Source: Bacteroidota bacterium
Lineage (GTDB): Bacteria; Bacteroidota; Bacteroidia; Bacteroidales; ML635J-15
Assembly: GCA_029558535.1 (NCBI GenBank)
Contig: JAKQEK010000102.1
Location: 1 to 53,749 of the forward strand
Direction of reading: 5' to 3'
Length of the DNA stretch: 53,749 nt
Position numbers and translations under genes: made by a program. The notes under the pieces are model-generated. The model did not search any database, was not told the DNA's origin, and saw only the letters and a program-made list of their open reading frames with translations. Below, piece after piece: positions 35,296-42,205 of this stretch (position 1 is the first letter of the stretch; each line of letters begins with the position of its first letter).

Positions 35296-35321
35296 TTGAA
35301 CCCGAATTACAATTTAATGGA

Positions 35322-35507
35322 ATGAAAAGAAAAAGCAGCACAGCCAAGCCAAAGAAGTACAAAACACTTTCCGGCACAAAGAAAAACGCAGAAGTGTCAT
35401 CGAGATTTAAAATGATTACCGAAAGGGCAAAAAAAATCAGACAGACACATCCAAAGATGAAGTGGAAAAACTGCATCAAGCAAGCCTCAAGCGAGCTTTA
35501 TAAATAG
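35322..35507 (+). CDS. Small basic nucleic-acid-binding-like protein
   Basis: 61 residues from ATG 35322 (MKRKSSTAKPKKYKTLSGTK); the frame is open further upstream, overlapping the previous gene. The C-terminal half, RFKMITERAKKIRQTHPKMK followed by WKNCIKQASSELYK, is a helix pair with aromatic/basic spacing often seen in small virus-encoded DNA-associated proteins. More than a third of the residues are Lys or Arg. It sits between the transglutaminase-fold gene and the strongly terminated 213-residue gene. A genome-condensing or capsid-lining role is plausible but unproven. It is too small for firm family assignment. Confidence 0.5.
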   Translation: MKRKSSTAKPKKYKTLSGTKKNAEVSSRFKMITERAKKIRQTHPKMKWKNCIKQASSELYK

Positions 35508-35543
35508 AGTACTTACTAATGTTTAATTTAAATACTTACAAAA

Positions 35544-36185
35544 ATGAGTGAAATGACAAACGAGGAAATTATCCTCAGCGGATTAAGCGGAAACGTTGAA
35601 GTCGGAGCAGAAAGCAGAAAAAAAGCTGCAGAGTTTTCAAAGCTCGGAGCAAGTCTGTTCAGAAAACAGATGATTGAGAGAATCCCGAATCTTCCAGCCA
35701 ACATGCAAAAGATGTTGAAGGAAGACAGAGCACAAATTTCCGATAAGGAATATTTTGTGATCAGAGAACTTGCCGGAACCAGTACCGACATTATCAAGAA
35801 AAACGAAAAGAGTGAAGCTGGGCTTCGTAACATAGACGATGCTGAGCTGGCAGAGAATCAGTACTTCCTTCTTTCTGCAATTAGTTTGCAATACAGAAGT
35901 GGATCGTCTGGACGTTTCGATGAACTCTTCCCAGATTTCTTGGCAAATGCAGTTTTCACTTTCAAGATTGCTACCCGTGAGATTATGAGTAAAAACCCAG
36001 TTGACATGTTCCAGGCACCTGTGTTCGGATACAATGTGAACAGAGATTTTGGAATCATCATCCTCAACAACCCGAAGTTGATCGTACCAAAGAAAACCAT
36101 TGCTTTCGACATCGTAGATGCACCAGTCAGCATGAGTGGACAAGTTAAGCTGAAACTTATCGGCACCGAGGTAAAAAGTTACTAG
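35544..36185 (+). CDS. Candidate major structural (capsid-like) protein
   Basis: 213 residues, no signal peptide or membrane helix. An N-terminal helical arm (1-100; AESRKKAAEFSKLGASLFRK) is followed by a beta-rich body with alternating strands (ENQYFLLSAISLQYRSGSSG, AVFTFKIATREIM, FGIIILNNPKLIVPKKTIAF, GQVKLKLIGTEV). It is the only gene of the run that is followed at once by its own strong terminator with a GCAA loop, and it has a 36-bp leader of its own, so it is probably the most highly expressed gene. High expression, a helical arm and a beta body suit a major capsid protein. No database-level match is known to me; a fold prediction would decide. Confidence 0.45.
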   Translation: MSEMTNEEIILSGLSGNVEVGAESRKKAAEFSKLGASLFRKQMIERIPNLPANMQKMLKEDRAQISDKEYFVIRELAGTSTDIIKKNEKSEAGLRNIDDAELAENQYFLLSAISLQYRSGSSGRFDELFPDFLANAVFTFKIATREIMSKNPVDMFQAPVFGYNVNRDFGIIILNNPKLIVPKKTIAFDIVDAPVSMSGQVKLKLIGTEVKSY

Positions 36186-36190
36186 CGAAT

Positions 36191-36213
36191 GAGGATCCGG
36201 GCAACCGGACCTC
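36191..36213 (+). terminator. Terminator with GCAA tetraloop after the capsid-like gene
   Basis: GAGGATCCGG, loop GCAA, CCGGACCTC, then TTTGTTATTTTTTT. It is GC-rich and well formed, eight bases after the stop codon. Confidence 0.8.
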
Positions 36214-36248
36214 TTTGTTATTTTTTTAATCATTAAAAACATAGAACA

Positions 36249-36617
36249 ATGGATTTAGTAAGTTCGATAAAAGCACTTTCGAAAGAAGGAAGAGTTGATT
36301 TAGGAAGGTCCATCCGCAAGGATCCTGATTTGTACAATGCAATGAATGGAATGGGTGGAGTGAGTGAATCAGCAAACAAGGGATTATTTAAGGGAACAAT
36401 TACAAAAGTATCTGTCCCATTACAAAATCTTGATGTGCAGGCCATAGACGGTTCCGGCACAACATTTACAGCTAAGACCAATAATGTTGGCTATTACCAA
36501 ATAGAACTCGTTGATGGAAACTACACAGCAAAAGTCACATTTGAGGGCGTATCAAAAACACAAGCTATAAAAATCGTCAAAGGCGAAACCACCATTTTCA
36601 ATCATGATTTTGAATAG
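36249..36617 (+). CDS. Small protein with carboxypeptidase-regulatory-like beta domain
   Basis: 122 residues, no signal peptide. Residues 1-45 are helical (MDLVSSIKALSKEGRVDLGR). Residues 46-122 match the CarboxypepD_reg type Ig-like fold: GLFKGTITKVSVPLQNLDVQ, then TKTNNVGYYQIELVDGNYTA and a final ETTIFNHDF strand. In exported proteins this fold is common in Bacteroidetes, but without a signal it may be a virion spike or cement protein. It starts after the terminator of the 213-residue gene. The assignment of the fold is fairly secure; the function is not. Confidence 0.6.
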   Translation: MDLVSSIKALSKEGRVDLGRSIRKDPDLYNAMNGMGGVSESANKGLFKGTITKVSVPLQNLDVQAIDGSGTTFTAKTNNVGYYQIELVDGNYTAKVTFEGVSKTQAIKIVKGETTIFNHDFE

Positions 36618-36638
36618 TAACAAAATTGCAAATGAGGT

Positions 36639-36893
36639 ATGAATATGATAAAAAGATATCTGGAAGAGCGCAAAGGAATAGATTCCCTAATGCGTTTGCA
36701 ATCGTTGATGACTTTGATATTTGCATTTATTGTCATCACCTGGCAAATGATTGAAGGGAAGATCTACTTTGAACTTGATGCCCTGCTGATAACCGCAGGA
36801 TTTGCACCAAAAGCACTCCAGAAATTTGCAGAAGCAATTTTATACCGCAGAACAGGAAATACAACTCTTAAAGAAGATGAACATGATGGCTAA
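36639..36893 (+). CDS. Holin-like small membrane protein
   Basis: 84 residues. A central transmembrane helix (LQSLMTLIFAFIVITWQMI, about 21-40) and a second weakly hydrophobic segment (FELDALLITAGFAPKALQKF, about 45-65), with a charged tail. Size, topology and the segment LLITAGFAPKALQKFAE recall small holin-like proteins next to endolysin genes in Bacteroidetes phages. It overlaps the next gene by about ten bases. If the module makes particles, this would be the pore former releasing the amidase encoded at 40414; alternatively it is a membrane virion protein. Confidence 0.5.
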   Translation: MNMIKRYLEERKGIDSLMRLQSLMTLIFAFIVITWQMIEGKIYFELDALLITAGFAPKALQKFAEAILYRRTGNTTLKEDEHDG

Positions 36894-37152
36894 CGAAACA
36901 ATATTTGGAATCATCATCAGTGTGTTGCTGTCAATAAACGGCATCACACTCACTTTTTTTGTTGCCAATGTCAGGGAACTCAAGAAGATTATTCAGGAAC
37001 TCGCATTAGCAATCAGGGGAAGTCAAAAAGATATTGAATACCTCAATAAGTCAGTCCAGCTTCACGCCAAAATTCTGGAGAAACATACTGAAGAAATTGA
37101 GGAAATCAAGATCAAAGCAGAAAGACATAAATCAGGAGGAAAACAATTATGA
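36883..37152 (+). CDS. Small membrane protein with coiled-coil tail
   Basis: 89 residues from ATG 36883 (ATGs at 36877 and 36886 are also possible). An N-terminal transmembrane helix (IFGIIISVLLSINGITLTFF) is followed by a charged coiled coil (ANVRELKKIIQELALAI, then VQLHAKILEKHTEEIEEIKI). This is the usual shape of small phage lysis-accessory proteins and also of minor membrane virion proteins. It overlaps the holin-like gene at its start and the next gene by four bases at its end (ATGA), so it is translated in tandem with both. No family name can be given. Confidence 0.6.
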   Translation: MMANETIFGIIISVLLSINGITLTFFVANVRELKKIIQELALAIRGSQKDIEYLNKSVQLHAKILEKHTEEIEEIKIKAERHKSGGKQL

Positions 37153-37550
37153 CAGAACTAAGCAAAACAGCATTTATCATCCAGTGTTTTGATAAAGAAA
37201 TAGTAAACAACAAAGTCCATGAGTTGAAAGAAGAGCTTGACAAAGATTACAAATATCTTGTAGGAATTGCTATCTCCAATTCAAATGCTGGGGCAAACTC
37301 AATTCTGGAGCAGGTCAAAGTTAAGGGAGCAGATGTGCTGCCGGAGAAATTTGAAGCTGCTCATGTAATGAGTAACGGAGCTGTTGCACCAAACAAAAGA
37401 TTTTTCTCATGGTTCACTCCTATTCCAGTTTCTGGCGATGAAATGATTATCCGGTTCAGCGATCCAAATTGGTCAACAAATTACAATCTGCAGGTGCAGG
37501 TATTATTAACCAATAATTTGGAAGAAATCGTCAATGTACTCTTTGCATAA
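37149..37550 (+). CDS. Unknown beta-rich protein (possible minor capsid or spike)
   Basis: 133 residues, no membrane helix. The body alternates strands and turns: YLVGIAISNSNAGANSILEQ, VKGADVLPEKFEAA, FFSWFTPIPVSGDEMIIRFS, TNYNLQVQVLL. The pattern is compatible with a jelly-roll or other beta sandwich and, together with the 213- and 112-residue proteins, makes a group of small soluble beta proteins in the run. It overlaps the previous gene by four bases and the next by 17, so it is co-expressed with them. No catalytic motif is visible. Confidence 0.5.
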   Translation: MTELSKTAFIIQCFDKEIVNNKVHELKEELDKDYKYLVGIAISNSNAGANSILEQVKVKGADVLPEKFEAAHVMSNGAVAPNKRFFSWFTPIPVSGDEMIIRFSDPNWSTNYNLQVQVLLTNNLEEIVNVLFA

Positions 37551-37842
37551 GATATATGGTGGAGATTTAAAAAATCAAGGTAGTGAATCGTTTCGGTTCA
37601 CTATCAAAGATTTTAAGAAAGTTCGTGGTGCTTTTTGTTCAGGCGGTGTCAATTTGTCGTTGAATTTCGACAACGGCAGAAAAGTGTTTCTGCATGAGTT
37701 CGAGTTCGGCAAAACGACAGATTGCCCGCCAAACAAAAGACCAGTGATTTTTGAAAAAGATCTCGACATGGAGCTTATCAGTGGAGTAGTTAGCGGAATA
37801 ATGGGACAGCAAACATCAGTGTATTTAATACTTGAAAAATGA
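37534..37842 (+). CDS. Unknown small protein of the virion-like run
   Basis: 102 residues, soluble, mixed alpha/beta: RFTIKDFKKVRGAFCSGGVN, LSLNFDNGRKVFLHEFEFG, then VSGIMGQQTSVYLILE. The start at 37534 overlaps the previous gene by 17 bases and the stop overlaps the next start by four (ATGA). There is no signal, membrane span or recognised family. Its tight packing argues that it is a real member of the operon and probably a structural or assembly component. Confidence 0.5.
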   Translation: MYSLHKIYGGDLKNQGSESFRFTIKDFKKVRGAFCSGGVNLSLNFDNGRKVFLHEFEFGKTTDCPPNKRPVIFEKDLDMELISGVVSGIMGQQTSVYLILEK

Positions 37843-38177
37843 AATCATCAGACAACATATTACAAAGCATGATTGATACAGAGATAGGATCAAATCCATC
37901 CTATACTATCACCCATCATCAGGCCGACAATCCTCACAGGATTGATGTTGCCAGAGATGAAACAATTTTGATTCATGAAATCAATATTGAAGTTGCTACT
38001 GATTTTTGGCTTGAGTTTCATTCCGCAAGCGAAAGTCATCTAATACAAAAGACGATCACAACACCTCAAAATATAGACTACGACATCATCACTAGGCACA
38101 AAGGAGCTGCAAATTTCTCACAATCTCACAACTTTAATTATATAGTAAAATACATCCGAATCAAAATAGTGAAATAA
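37839..38177 (+). CDS. Unknown small beta-rich protein
   Basis: 112 residues, soluble. From about residue 35 it is strongly beta-patterned: HRIDVARDETILIHEINIEV, ATDFWLEFHSASESHLIQKT, FNYIVKYIRIKIV, resembling a compact sandwich such as a receptor-binding or vertex domain. The N-terminal 30 residues contain a Thr/His-rich turn. It overlaps both neighbours (ATGA before, TAATG after). No family is recognised. Confidence 0.5.
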   Translation: MKSSDNILQSMIDTEIGSNPSYTITHHQADNPHRIDVARDETILIHEINIEVATDFWLEFHSASESHLIQKTITTPQNIDYDIITRHKGAANFSQSHNFNYIVKYIRIKIVK

Positions 38178-39226
38178 TGCAACATATTTTCGACATACAC
38201 GATTACGATGAAAACTTTGCAGAAAGGTTTTGCAGTCATACCATTCCAATCTATGATTTGTGGAGCGTCAGACCATTGCAGAACCAGATGAAAGAAATCA
38301 TTTCAGGAACTTCAGCAGATGTTGAAAAATGTCGCAATTTTCTCATTGATCATGCAAACAAAGATTATCCTCATGAGCTTGTGATAGTGATTGGTAATGC
38401 CGAAAAATCCAATCCTGGCAATATGTTGAATTCCACTAAAAAATACTTCAAACTGAAGTTTGACAAGTTCAAAGGAAACGATCTTGGCCAACCTTTGTTT
38501 TTGGGATCACCACAGCCATATCCAGTCGGACAGGAACAAATGTTGCCAATGAGTTACCCAGGCTTTCCACCACGTGCCCAGAATGGAGCCGCTGGTTTTG
38601 GAGGATTGGGTGGTTTATCATACCAAGATCTTCAGGGAATAATTGATAAGAATGTTTCGGATGCCACACGCTCCATCAAAGCTGAGTATGATGAGATTTC
38701 GGCCAAAAGAGAAACCGACTCCATCAAGCGAATTGCTGAGCTTGAGATGAAAATGGAACTCTACAAGTTGGAACTTAGATCAAAGGAGATTGAAGAAAAA
38801 GAAAGAAAGCTGATGGAAGAACTCGAAGAGTTTGAAGAAAGAAAAGCTGAAGGACTAGGTACCGTTAAGGAATACACAAAAACCATTGCCGGTGGATTGA
38901 TTGAACTAGGCAAATCTGCCCTTGGACTTTCTGAAGCTGACGATCTGGTAAGAAAATCATTCAAAAAGAAAAACAAAGAAAAAGAAAAAACAGAACCTAA
39001 TCTGAAAGGAGCATCACCAGAATTTGATGATGATGGATTTACAACAAAATCAGAAACTACTGCAGGAAATGAAATTGCCTTTGGTCAGCTTTTAAATGTC
39101 ATCAAAGGATTATCCGATGACCAGAAAATGCAACTTATGGATGTACTTATTCCGGAAGAAGAATTTGCTGGTGCAGGCGCTGAGAATAATGAAAACGAAA
39201 AGTCAAACCAAGACAATCAGGAATAA
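38177..39226 (+). CDS. Coiled-coil structural-like protein
   Basis: 349 residues. The N-terminal domain (1-100) is compact (FDIHDYDENFAERFCSHTIP). A Pro/Gly-rich linker follows (PQPYPVGQEQMLPMSYPGFP, then GAAGFGGLGGL), and then a long charged coiled coil (about 165-225: DSIKRIAELEMKMELYKLEL, EIEEKERKLMEELEEFEE). The C-terminal part is acidic and low in complexity (ENNENEKSNQDNQE). It resembles a scaffold or spike-shaft protein, with the coiled coil for oligomerisation. It is the second largest protein of the run and starts in the stop codon of its neighbour. Function unknown. Confidence 0.55.
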   Translation: MQHIFDIHDYDENFAERFCSHTIPIYDLWSVRPLQNQMKEIISGTSADVEKCRNFLIDHANKDYPHELVIVIGNAEKSNPGNMLNSTKKYFKLKFDKFKGNDLGQPLFLGSPQPYPVGQEQMLPMSYPGFPPRAQNGAAGFGGLGGLSYQDLQGIIDKNVSDATRSIKAEYDEISAKRETDSIKRIAELEMKMELYKLELRSKEIEEKERKLMEELEEFEERKAEGLGTVKEYTKTIAGGLIELGKSALGLSEADDLVRKSFKKKNKEKEKTEPNLKGASPEFDDDGFTTKSETTAGNEIAFGQLLNVIKGLSDDQKMQLMDVLIPEEEFAGAGAENNENEKSNQDNQE

Positions 39227-39227
39227 C

Positions 39228-39527
39228 ATGAAAACTTACAAATTAGCAATAACAATTAGCGAAGGTGGCAAAGAACTTCAAAAAGAAATTCAGCTCGATG
39301 CTGCCGATCCAAAAGAGCTTTCACAAAAGTTGAATGCGCTTAAAATTCTGAATCAGTCCATCAGTCATGAAGATTTGATGAGCACAGTTGAGATGATTCA
39401 TGAAAAGCCAGAACTTATTCCTGTAGTCAAGGAAATGATTGACGAAGGCGAAGAACTTACCGAAGCTCAATTGCTGTTAAGGCTTCCGAAATATGTAAAG
39501 AAAGTATTGACAATTTTAAAATCTTAG
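39228..39527 (+). CDS. Unknown small acidic protein
   Basis: 99 residues from ATG 39228, one base after the previous stop codon. A strand-rich beginning (MKTYKLAITISEGGKELQKE) is followed by a helical part (AADPKELSQKLNALKILNQS, then TEAQLLLRLPKYVKKVLTI). It is soluble with no family match. Its size and position suggest a chaperone or assembly factor for the coiled-coil protein upstream, but nothing in the sequence proves it. Confidence 0.5.
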   Translation: MKTYKLAITISEGGKELQKEIQLDAADPKELSQKLNALKILNQSISHEDLMSTVEMIHEKPELIPVVKEMIDEGEELTEAQLLLRLPKYVKKVLTILKS

Positions 39528-39530
39528 AAC

Positions 39531-40010
39531 ATGTATGAGTATTTGATAGCAGCCGGACTGCAGGCAAAGAATAAGTATAATGCTATTCCTCCTGAACAAA
39601 AAAGAAGGACATGGACTATAATTCTTGTCATAATACTCATATTAGTATTTAGAGGCAAGCTCAGTGCATTTATCCAAAGGATGATGCACCGTGACATTGA
39701 AAAAATTGATGTTGACCAGGGAAATCTTACTTATGAAAGAGGTGAGTTTTTCTCCATGTGCAGCACTCTCGAATCTGCCATGAATGGATCAGGGACTCAA
39801 GAAGATAGTATTAACGATGTACTCATGAGATTAAAAACTCAGGATGACTGGAACTTTCTGCAGAAGTGTTTCGGAACCAGGAAAAAGGATGGCGGAACTT
39901 TTTTCGCAGATCTTACCGGTGATTTAAAAAGCTGGCTTGCTGATGACCTTGACAGTGGTGAAATGGAAGAAGTAAGGGATATTTTAATTCAGAATGGAAT
40001 AACATATTAA
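39531..40010 (+). CDS. Membrane-anchored unknown protein
   Basis: 159 residues. A transmembrane helix at about 27-42 (WTIILVIILILVFRGK) follows a short cytosolic arm. The C-terminal domain of about 115 residues is helical, with FFSMCSTLESAMNGSGTQED, WNFLQKCFGTRKKDGGTFFA and a final acidic helix DSGEMEEVRDILIQNG. Three bases separate it from the previous gene. It is one of several single-pass proteins with similar size and topology in this run, which is typical of the internal-membrane proteins of tectivirus-like virions. No homologue is recognised. Confidence 0.55.
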   Translation: MYEYLIAAGLQAKNKYNAIPPEQKRRTWTIILVIILILVFRGKLSAFIQRMMHRDIEKIDVDQGNLTYERGEFFSMCSTLESAMNGSGTQEDSINDVLMRLKTQDDWNFLQKCFGTRKKDGGTFFADLTGDLKSWLADDLDSGEMEEVRDILIQNGITY

Positions 40011-40021
40011 AACAATAAAAA

Positions 40022-40417
40022 ATGAAATCACAGAATGTAATAGTGTTAATAATTGTGATCATACTTGGCGCAATAATCTTCTGGAAAAGGGATGCGATAA
40101 AACGCAAATTTGGTATTGCTACAGATTCAACAGATGGAAGTAGTAAGTCTGGAACATGGACGTCACCATCTGGCACGACAGCTCCAGTTACTCCAGGTAT
40201 CGAATACAAAAAATGCACAGGTTTTCCTTTAAAATTGGGATGTACTGGTGATAATGTTTTAACTCTACAGAAAACTTTAAACAAAATGCACGGAGCTGGA
40301 ATTTCTGCGGATGGCTATTTTGGACCACAAACCGAAGCTGCGCTTATAAAACTTGGTTATGGAGAAACCTTAGATTCGAATGAAGCTGTAAGAATAGCAA
40401 CTACAAAATCTGTATGA
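40022..40417 (+). CDS. Membrane-anchored peptidoglycan-binding protein
   Basis: 131 residues. An N-terminal transmembrane helix (VIVLIIVIILGAIIFWKR, 5-22) and a Ser/Thr/Pro-rich linker precede a PG_binding_1 domain (about 60-115: LKLGCTGDNVLTLQKTLNKM, ISADGYFGPQTEAALIKLGY), the usual repeat that docks on cell-wall peptidoglycan. It overlaps the amidase gene by four bases (ATGA). Together they could form a split lytic unit, one binding and one cutting, both tied to a membrane. In tailless membrane viruses such anchored lytic proteins open the wall during entry, while in tailed phages endolysins are usually soluble. Confidence 0.75.
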   Translation: MKSQNVIVLIIVIILGAIIFWKRDAIKRKFGIATDSTDGSSKSGTWTSPSGTTAPVTPGIEYKKCTGFPLKLGCTGDNVLTLQKTLNKMHGAGISADGYFGPQTEAALIKLGYGETLDSNEAVRIATTKSV

Positions 40418-40995
40418 AAATTCAACTACCAGAATATGTAGAGAAAAACAAAAAGTGGTTTGTCGCTGGCGCAGTGTTGCTGGTGATAATTATTGTATTA
40501 CGAAAAATTAAAATTTTAACTATGATAATAGATATTATTGAAAAGCTCCCTCACAGAGGCGAGTACCAACAGAGAAGTCTTGAGAGTATAGACAGAATAA
40601 TAATCCATCATTCTGCTTCAGCTGCAGGTAAGTTTAATGCTTTTGATTTTGCCAGATGGCACATGGATCCAAACGGCAGATTAAATGCACCAAGAATAGC
40701 ATATCATTTTTGTGTTGATCCTGATGGAAAAGTTTACCAAACTAACAAACTTACATCAATGAGTTGGCATACTATCAATGCTAATGCTACAGGAATCGGA
40801 ATTGTGCTTAATGGAAATTTCGAATCAGAGCAACCAACCAATGCTCAATTAAAATCGCTGAAGAACCTGATTAAATACCTGAATAGCAAGCTCAAGAAAA
40901 AATTGCCAGTATATGGCCACAAAGAAATCCCAGGAAATGCCACAGCTTGTCCAGGAAGAAACGTAAAGCTTGAGGACTTTAAAAATATTTCATAA
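40414..40995 (+). CDS. Membrane-anchored N-acetylmuramoyl-L-alanine amidase
   Basis: 193 residues. An N-terminal hydrophobic anchor (WFVAGAVLLVIIIVLRK, about 11-27) is followed by an Amidase_2/PGRP-type domain: RIIIHHSASAAGKFNAFDF with the first zinc histidine, RIAYHFCVDPDGKVYQTNKL, SWHTINANATGIGIVLNGN, and the late YGHKEIPGNATACPGRN with the second histidine and cysteine ligands. The enzyme hydrolyses the bond between lactyl and the stem peptide of peptidoglycan. The anchor could act as a signal-anchor-release element of an endolysin or keep the enzyme in a virion membrane. The domain is complete. Confidence 0.85.
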   Translation: MKIQLPEYVEKNKKWFVAGAVLLVIIIVLRKIKILTMIIDIIEKLPHRGEYQQRSLESIDRIIIHHSASAAGKFNAFDFARWHMDPNGRLNAPRIAYHFCVDPDGKVYQTNKLTSMSWHTINANATGIGIVLNGNFESEQPTNAQLKSLKNLIKYLNSKLKKKLPVYGHKEIPGNATACPGRNVKLEDFKNIS

Positions 40996-40997
40996 GC

Positions 40998-41549
40998 ATG
41001 AAAAAGTACATTATAATAGTAGTTCTGATTGTGAGCATTGGTGCAGCAATTTTGATTGTGCGCAAGCGTAAGCAGGCAGAAACGGCAGTTCTTGGAAAAG
41101 CCGTTTTGCCAGATAAGCCACCGAAAGTTAAGATTGTTTACAACAAAATGCTGAAGCCACATGAAAGAATAAAGGTTGGCACCTCCAGAGAAGCTTATAA
41201 TGTTTTTAAAGAAATCTGGAGTAATCAGATTGATACCAGGGAAGAAATGATAATTCTTCTCCTAGACCGATCAAATTCAGTTCTGGGATATGACTTCCTT
41301 AGTATGGGAGGCATTACCGGAACTGTTGCCGATATCAGGTTGCTTTTCAGTGTGGCATTAAATAGCCTGGCAACAAGTATTATTATGTGTCACAATCACC
41401 CATCAGGCAACCTAACACCAAGTACTGCCGATATCGAGTTAACTCGAAGAGTAAGAGATACTGGCAAAATAATGGATATAGCGCTCTTGGACCATTTGAT
41501 CATCAATAATGATTCTTATTGTTCAATGCAAGATGATGGTTATCTGTAA
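40998..41549 (+). CDS. RadC/JAB-domain protein with N-terminal membrane anchor
   Basis: 183 residues. An N-terminal hydrophobic helix (IIIVVLIVSIGAAILIVRKR) is followed by a RadC-type JAB domain, with the JAMM zinc motif CHNHPSGNLTPSTAD: H132, H134, S142 and D145. LLDRSNSVLGYDFLSMGGIT is the preceding conserved strand with an upstream glutamate. RadC-like proteins are common in mobile elements and are normally soluble, so the anchor is odd. The helix-hairpin-helix part of RadC is absent. It follows the amidase gene by two bases. An isopeptidase or protease acting on a particle or envelope component is possible. Confidence 0.75.
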   Translation: MKKYIIIVVLIVSIGAAILIVRKRKQAETAVLGKAVLPDKPPKVKIVYNKMLKPHERIKVGTSREAYNVFKEIWSNQIDTREEMIILLLDRSNSVLGYDFLSMGGITGTVADIRLLFSVALNSLATSIIMCHNHPSGNLTPSTADIELTRRVRDTGKIMDIALLDHLIINNDSYCSMQDDGYL

Positions 41550-41615
41550 AACAAAATCACAAAACGCAAATCACAAATAACAAAAAACAAAAAGATAAAT
41601 TACAAAAGGCAAACT

Positions 41616-42062
41616 ATGAAAAAAATAACATACCTATTAATAATAGTGTCGGCATCAATTTTATTATTCTCCTGCTCGCCACAAAAGCGTCTAAATCGTC
41701 TGGTCGCTCTCCATCCAGAACTATCAACAACCGACACCATCCACATCCGGGACACAACAATTATCCCCGAAACCAGAATAGATACTGCCTTTAATGATAG
41801 CATGATGGATGACACTGTAATCTTTACAAAAGAAAAGTTGACAGTAAAACTTCACCGAATGCGAGATAGTGTTTATATGGAGGCTGAGTATGGAGGAGAT
41901 ACGGTGGTGATTGAAAAGGAAATACCGGTTGATAGAATCATATTAAAAGAGAATCCTGAATCCTCCATCGACAAACTTTGGGCTGAAAACAAATATTATA
42001 TTTTGTTTTCAGTTTTTTGTTTGGCTGTGATGTTGGGTTTTGTTGTGGGGGTTAGAAAGTAA
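41616..42062 (+). CDS. Putative one-piece spanin (lipoprotein with C-terminal membrane span)
   Basis: 148 residues. A lipoprotein signal (LLIIVSASILLFSCSPQKR, lipobox cysteine C20) would tether the N-terminus to the outer membrane. A hydrophilic middle of about 100 residues, rich in Thr, Asp and Ile strands, is followed by a C-terminal transmembrane helix (YYILFSVFCLAVMLGFVVGV, about 126-145) for the inner membrane. This two-membrane topology is that of unimolecular spanins, which disrupt the outer membrane in the last step of phage lysis. It is the last gene of the run, after the amidase and JAB genes. No sequence motif beyond topology supports the call. Confidence 0.55.
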   Translation: MKKITYLLIIVSASILLFSCSPQKRLNRLVALHPELSTTDTIHIRDTTIIPETRIDTAFNDSMMDDTVIFTKEKLTVKLHRMRDSVYMEAEYGGDTVVIEKEIPVDRIILKENPESSIDKLWAENKYYILFSVFCLAVMLGFVVGVRK

Positions 42063-42205
42063 AATATTAAGATTAACTAATTTTACTATTATAAATATTT
42101 TATACACTAATTAAATTTTTTCATAGAAAGTATTGCACGTTATAATTAAGTTTTATTTCTTTGTAAATATAATCAACTAATAATTGTGCTATTTAATTCT
42201 TTACT

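Noticed and set aside
32540..42062. Ordinary tailed prophage remnant
   Set aside because: No terminase, portal, HK97-type capsid, tape measure or baseplate gene is recognisable, and the genes are intact rather than decayed.
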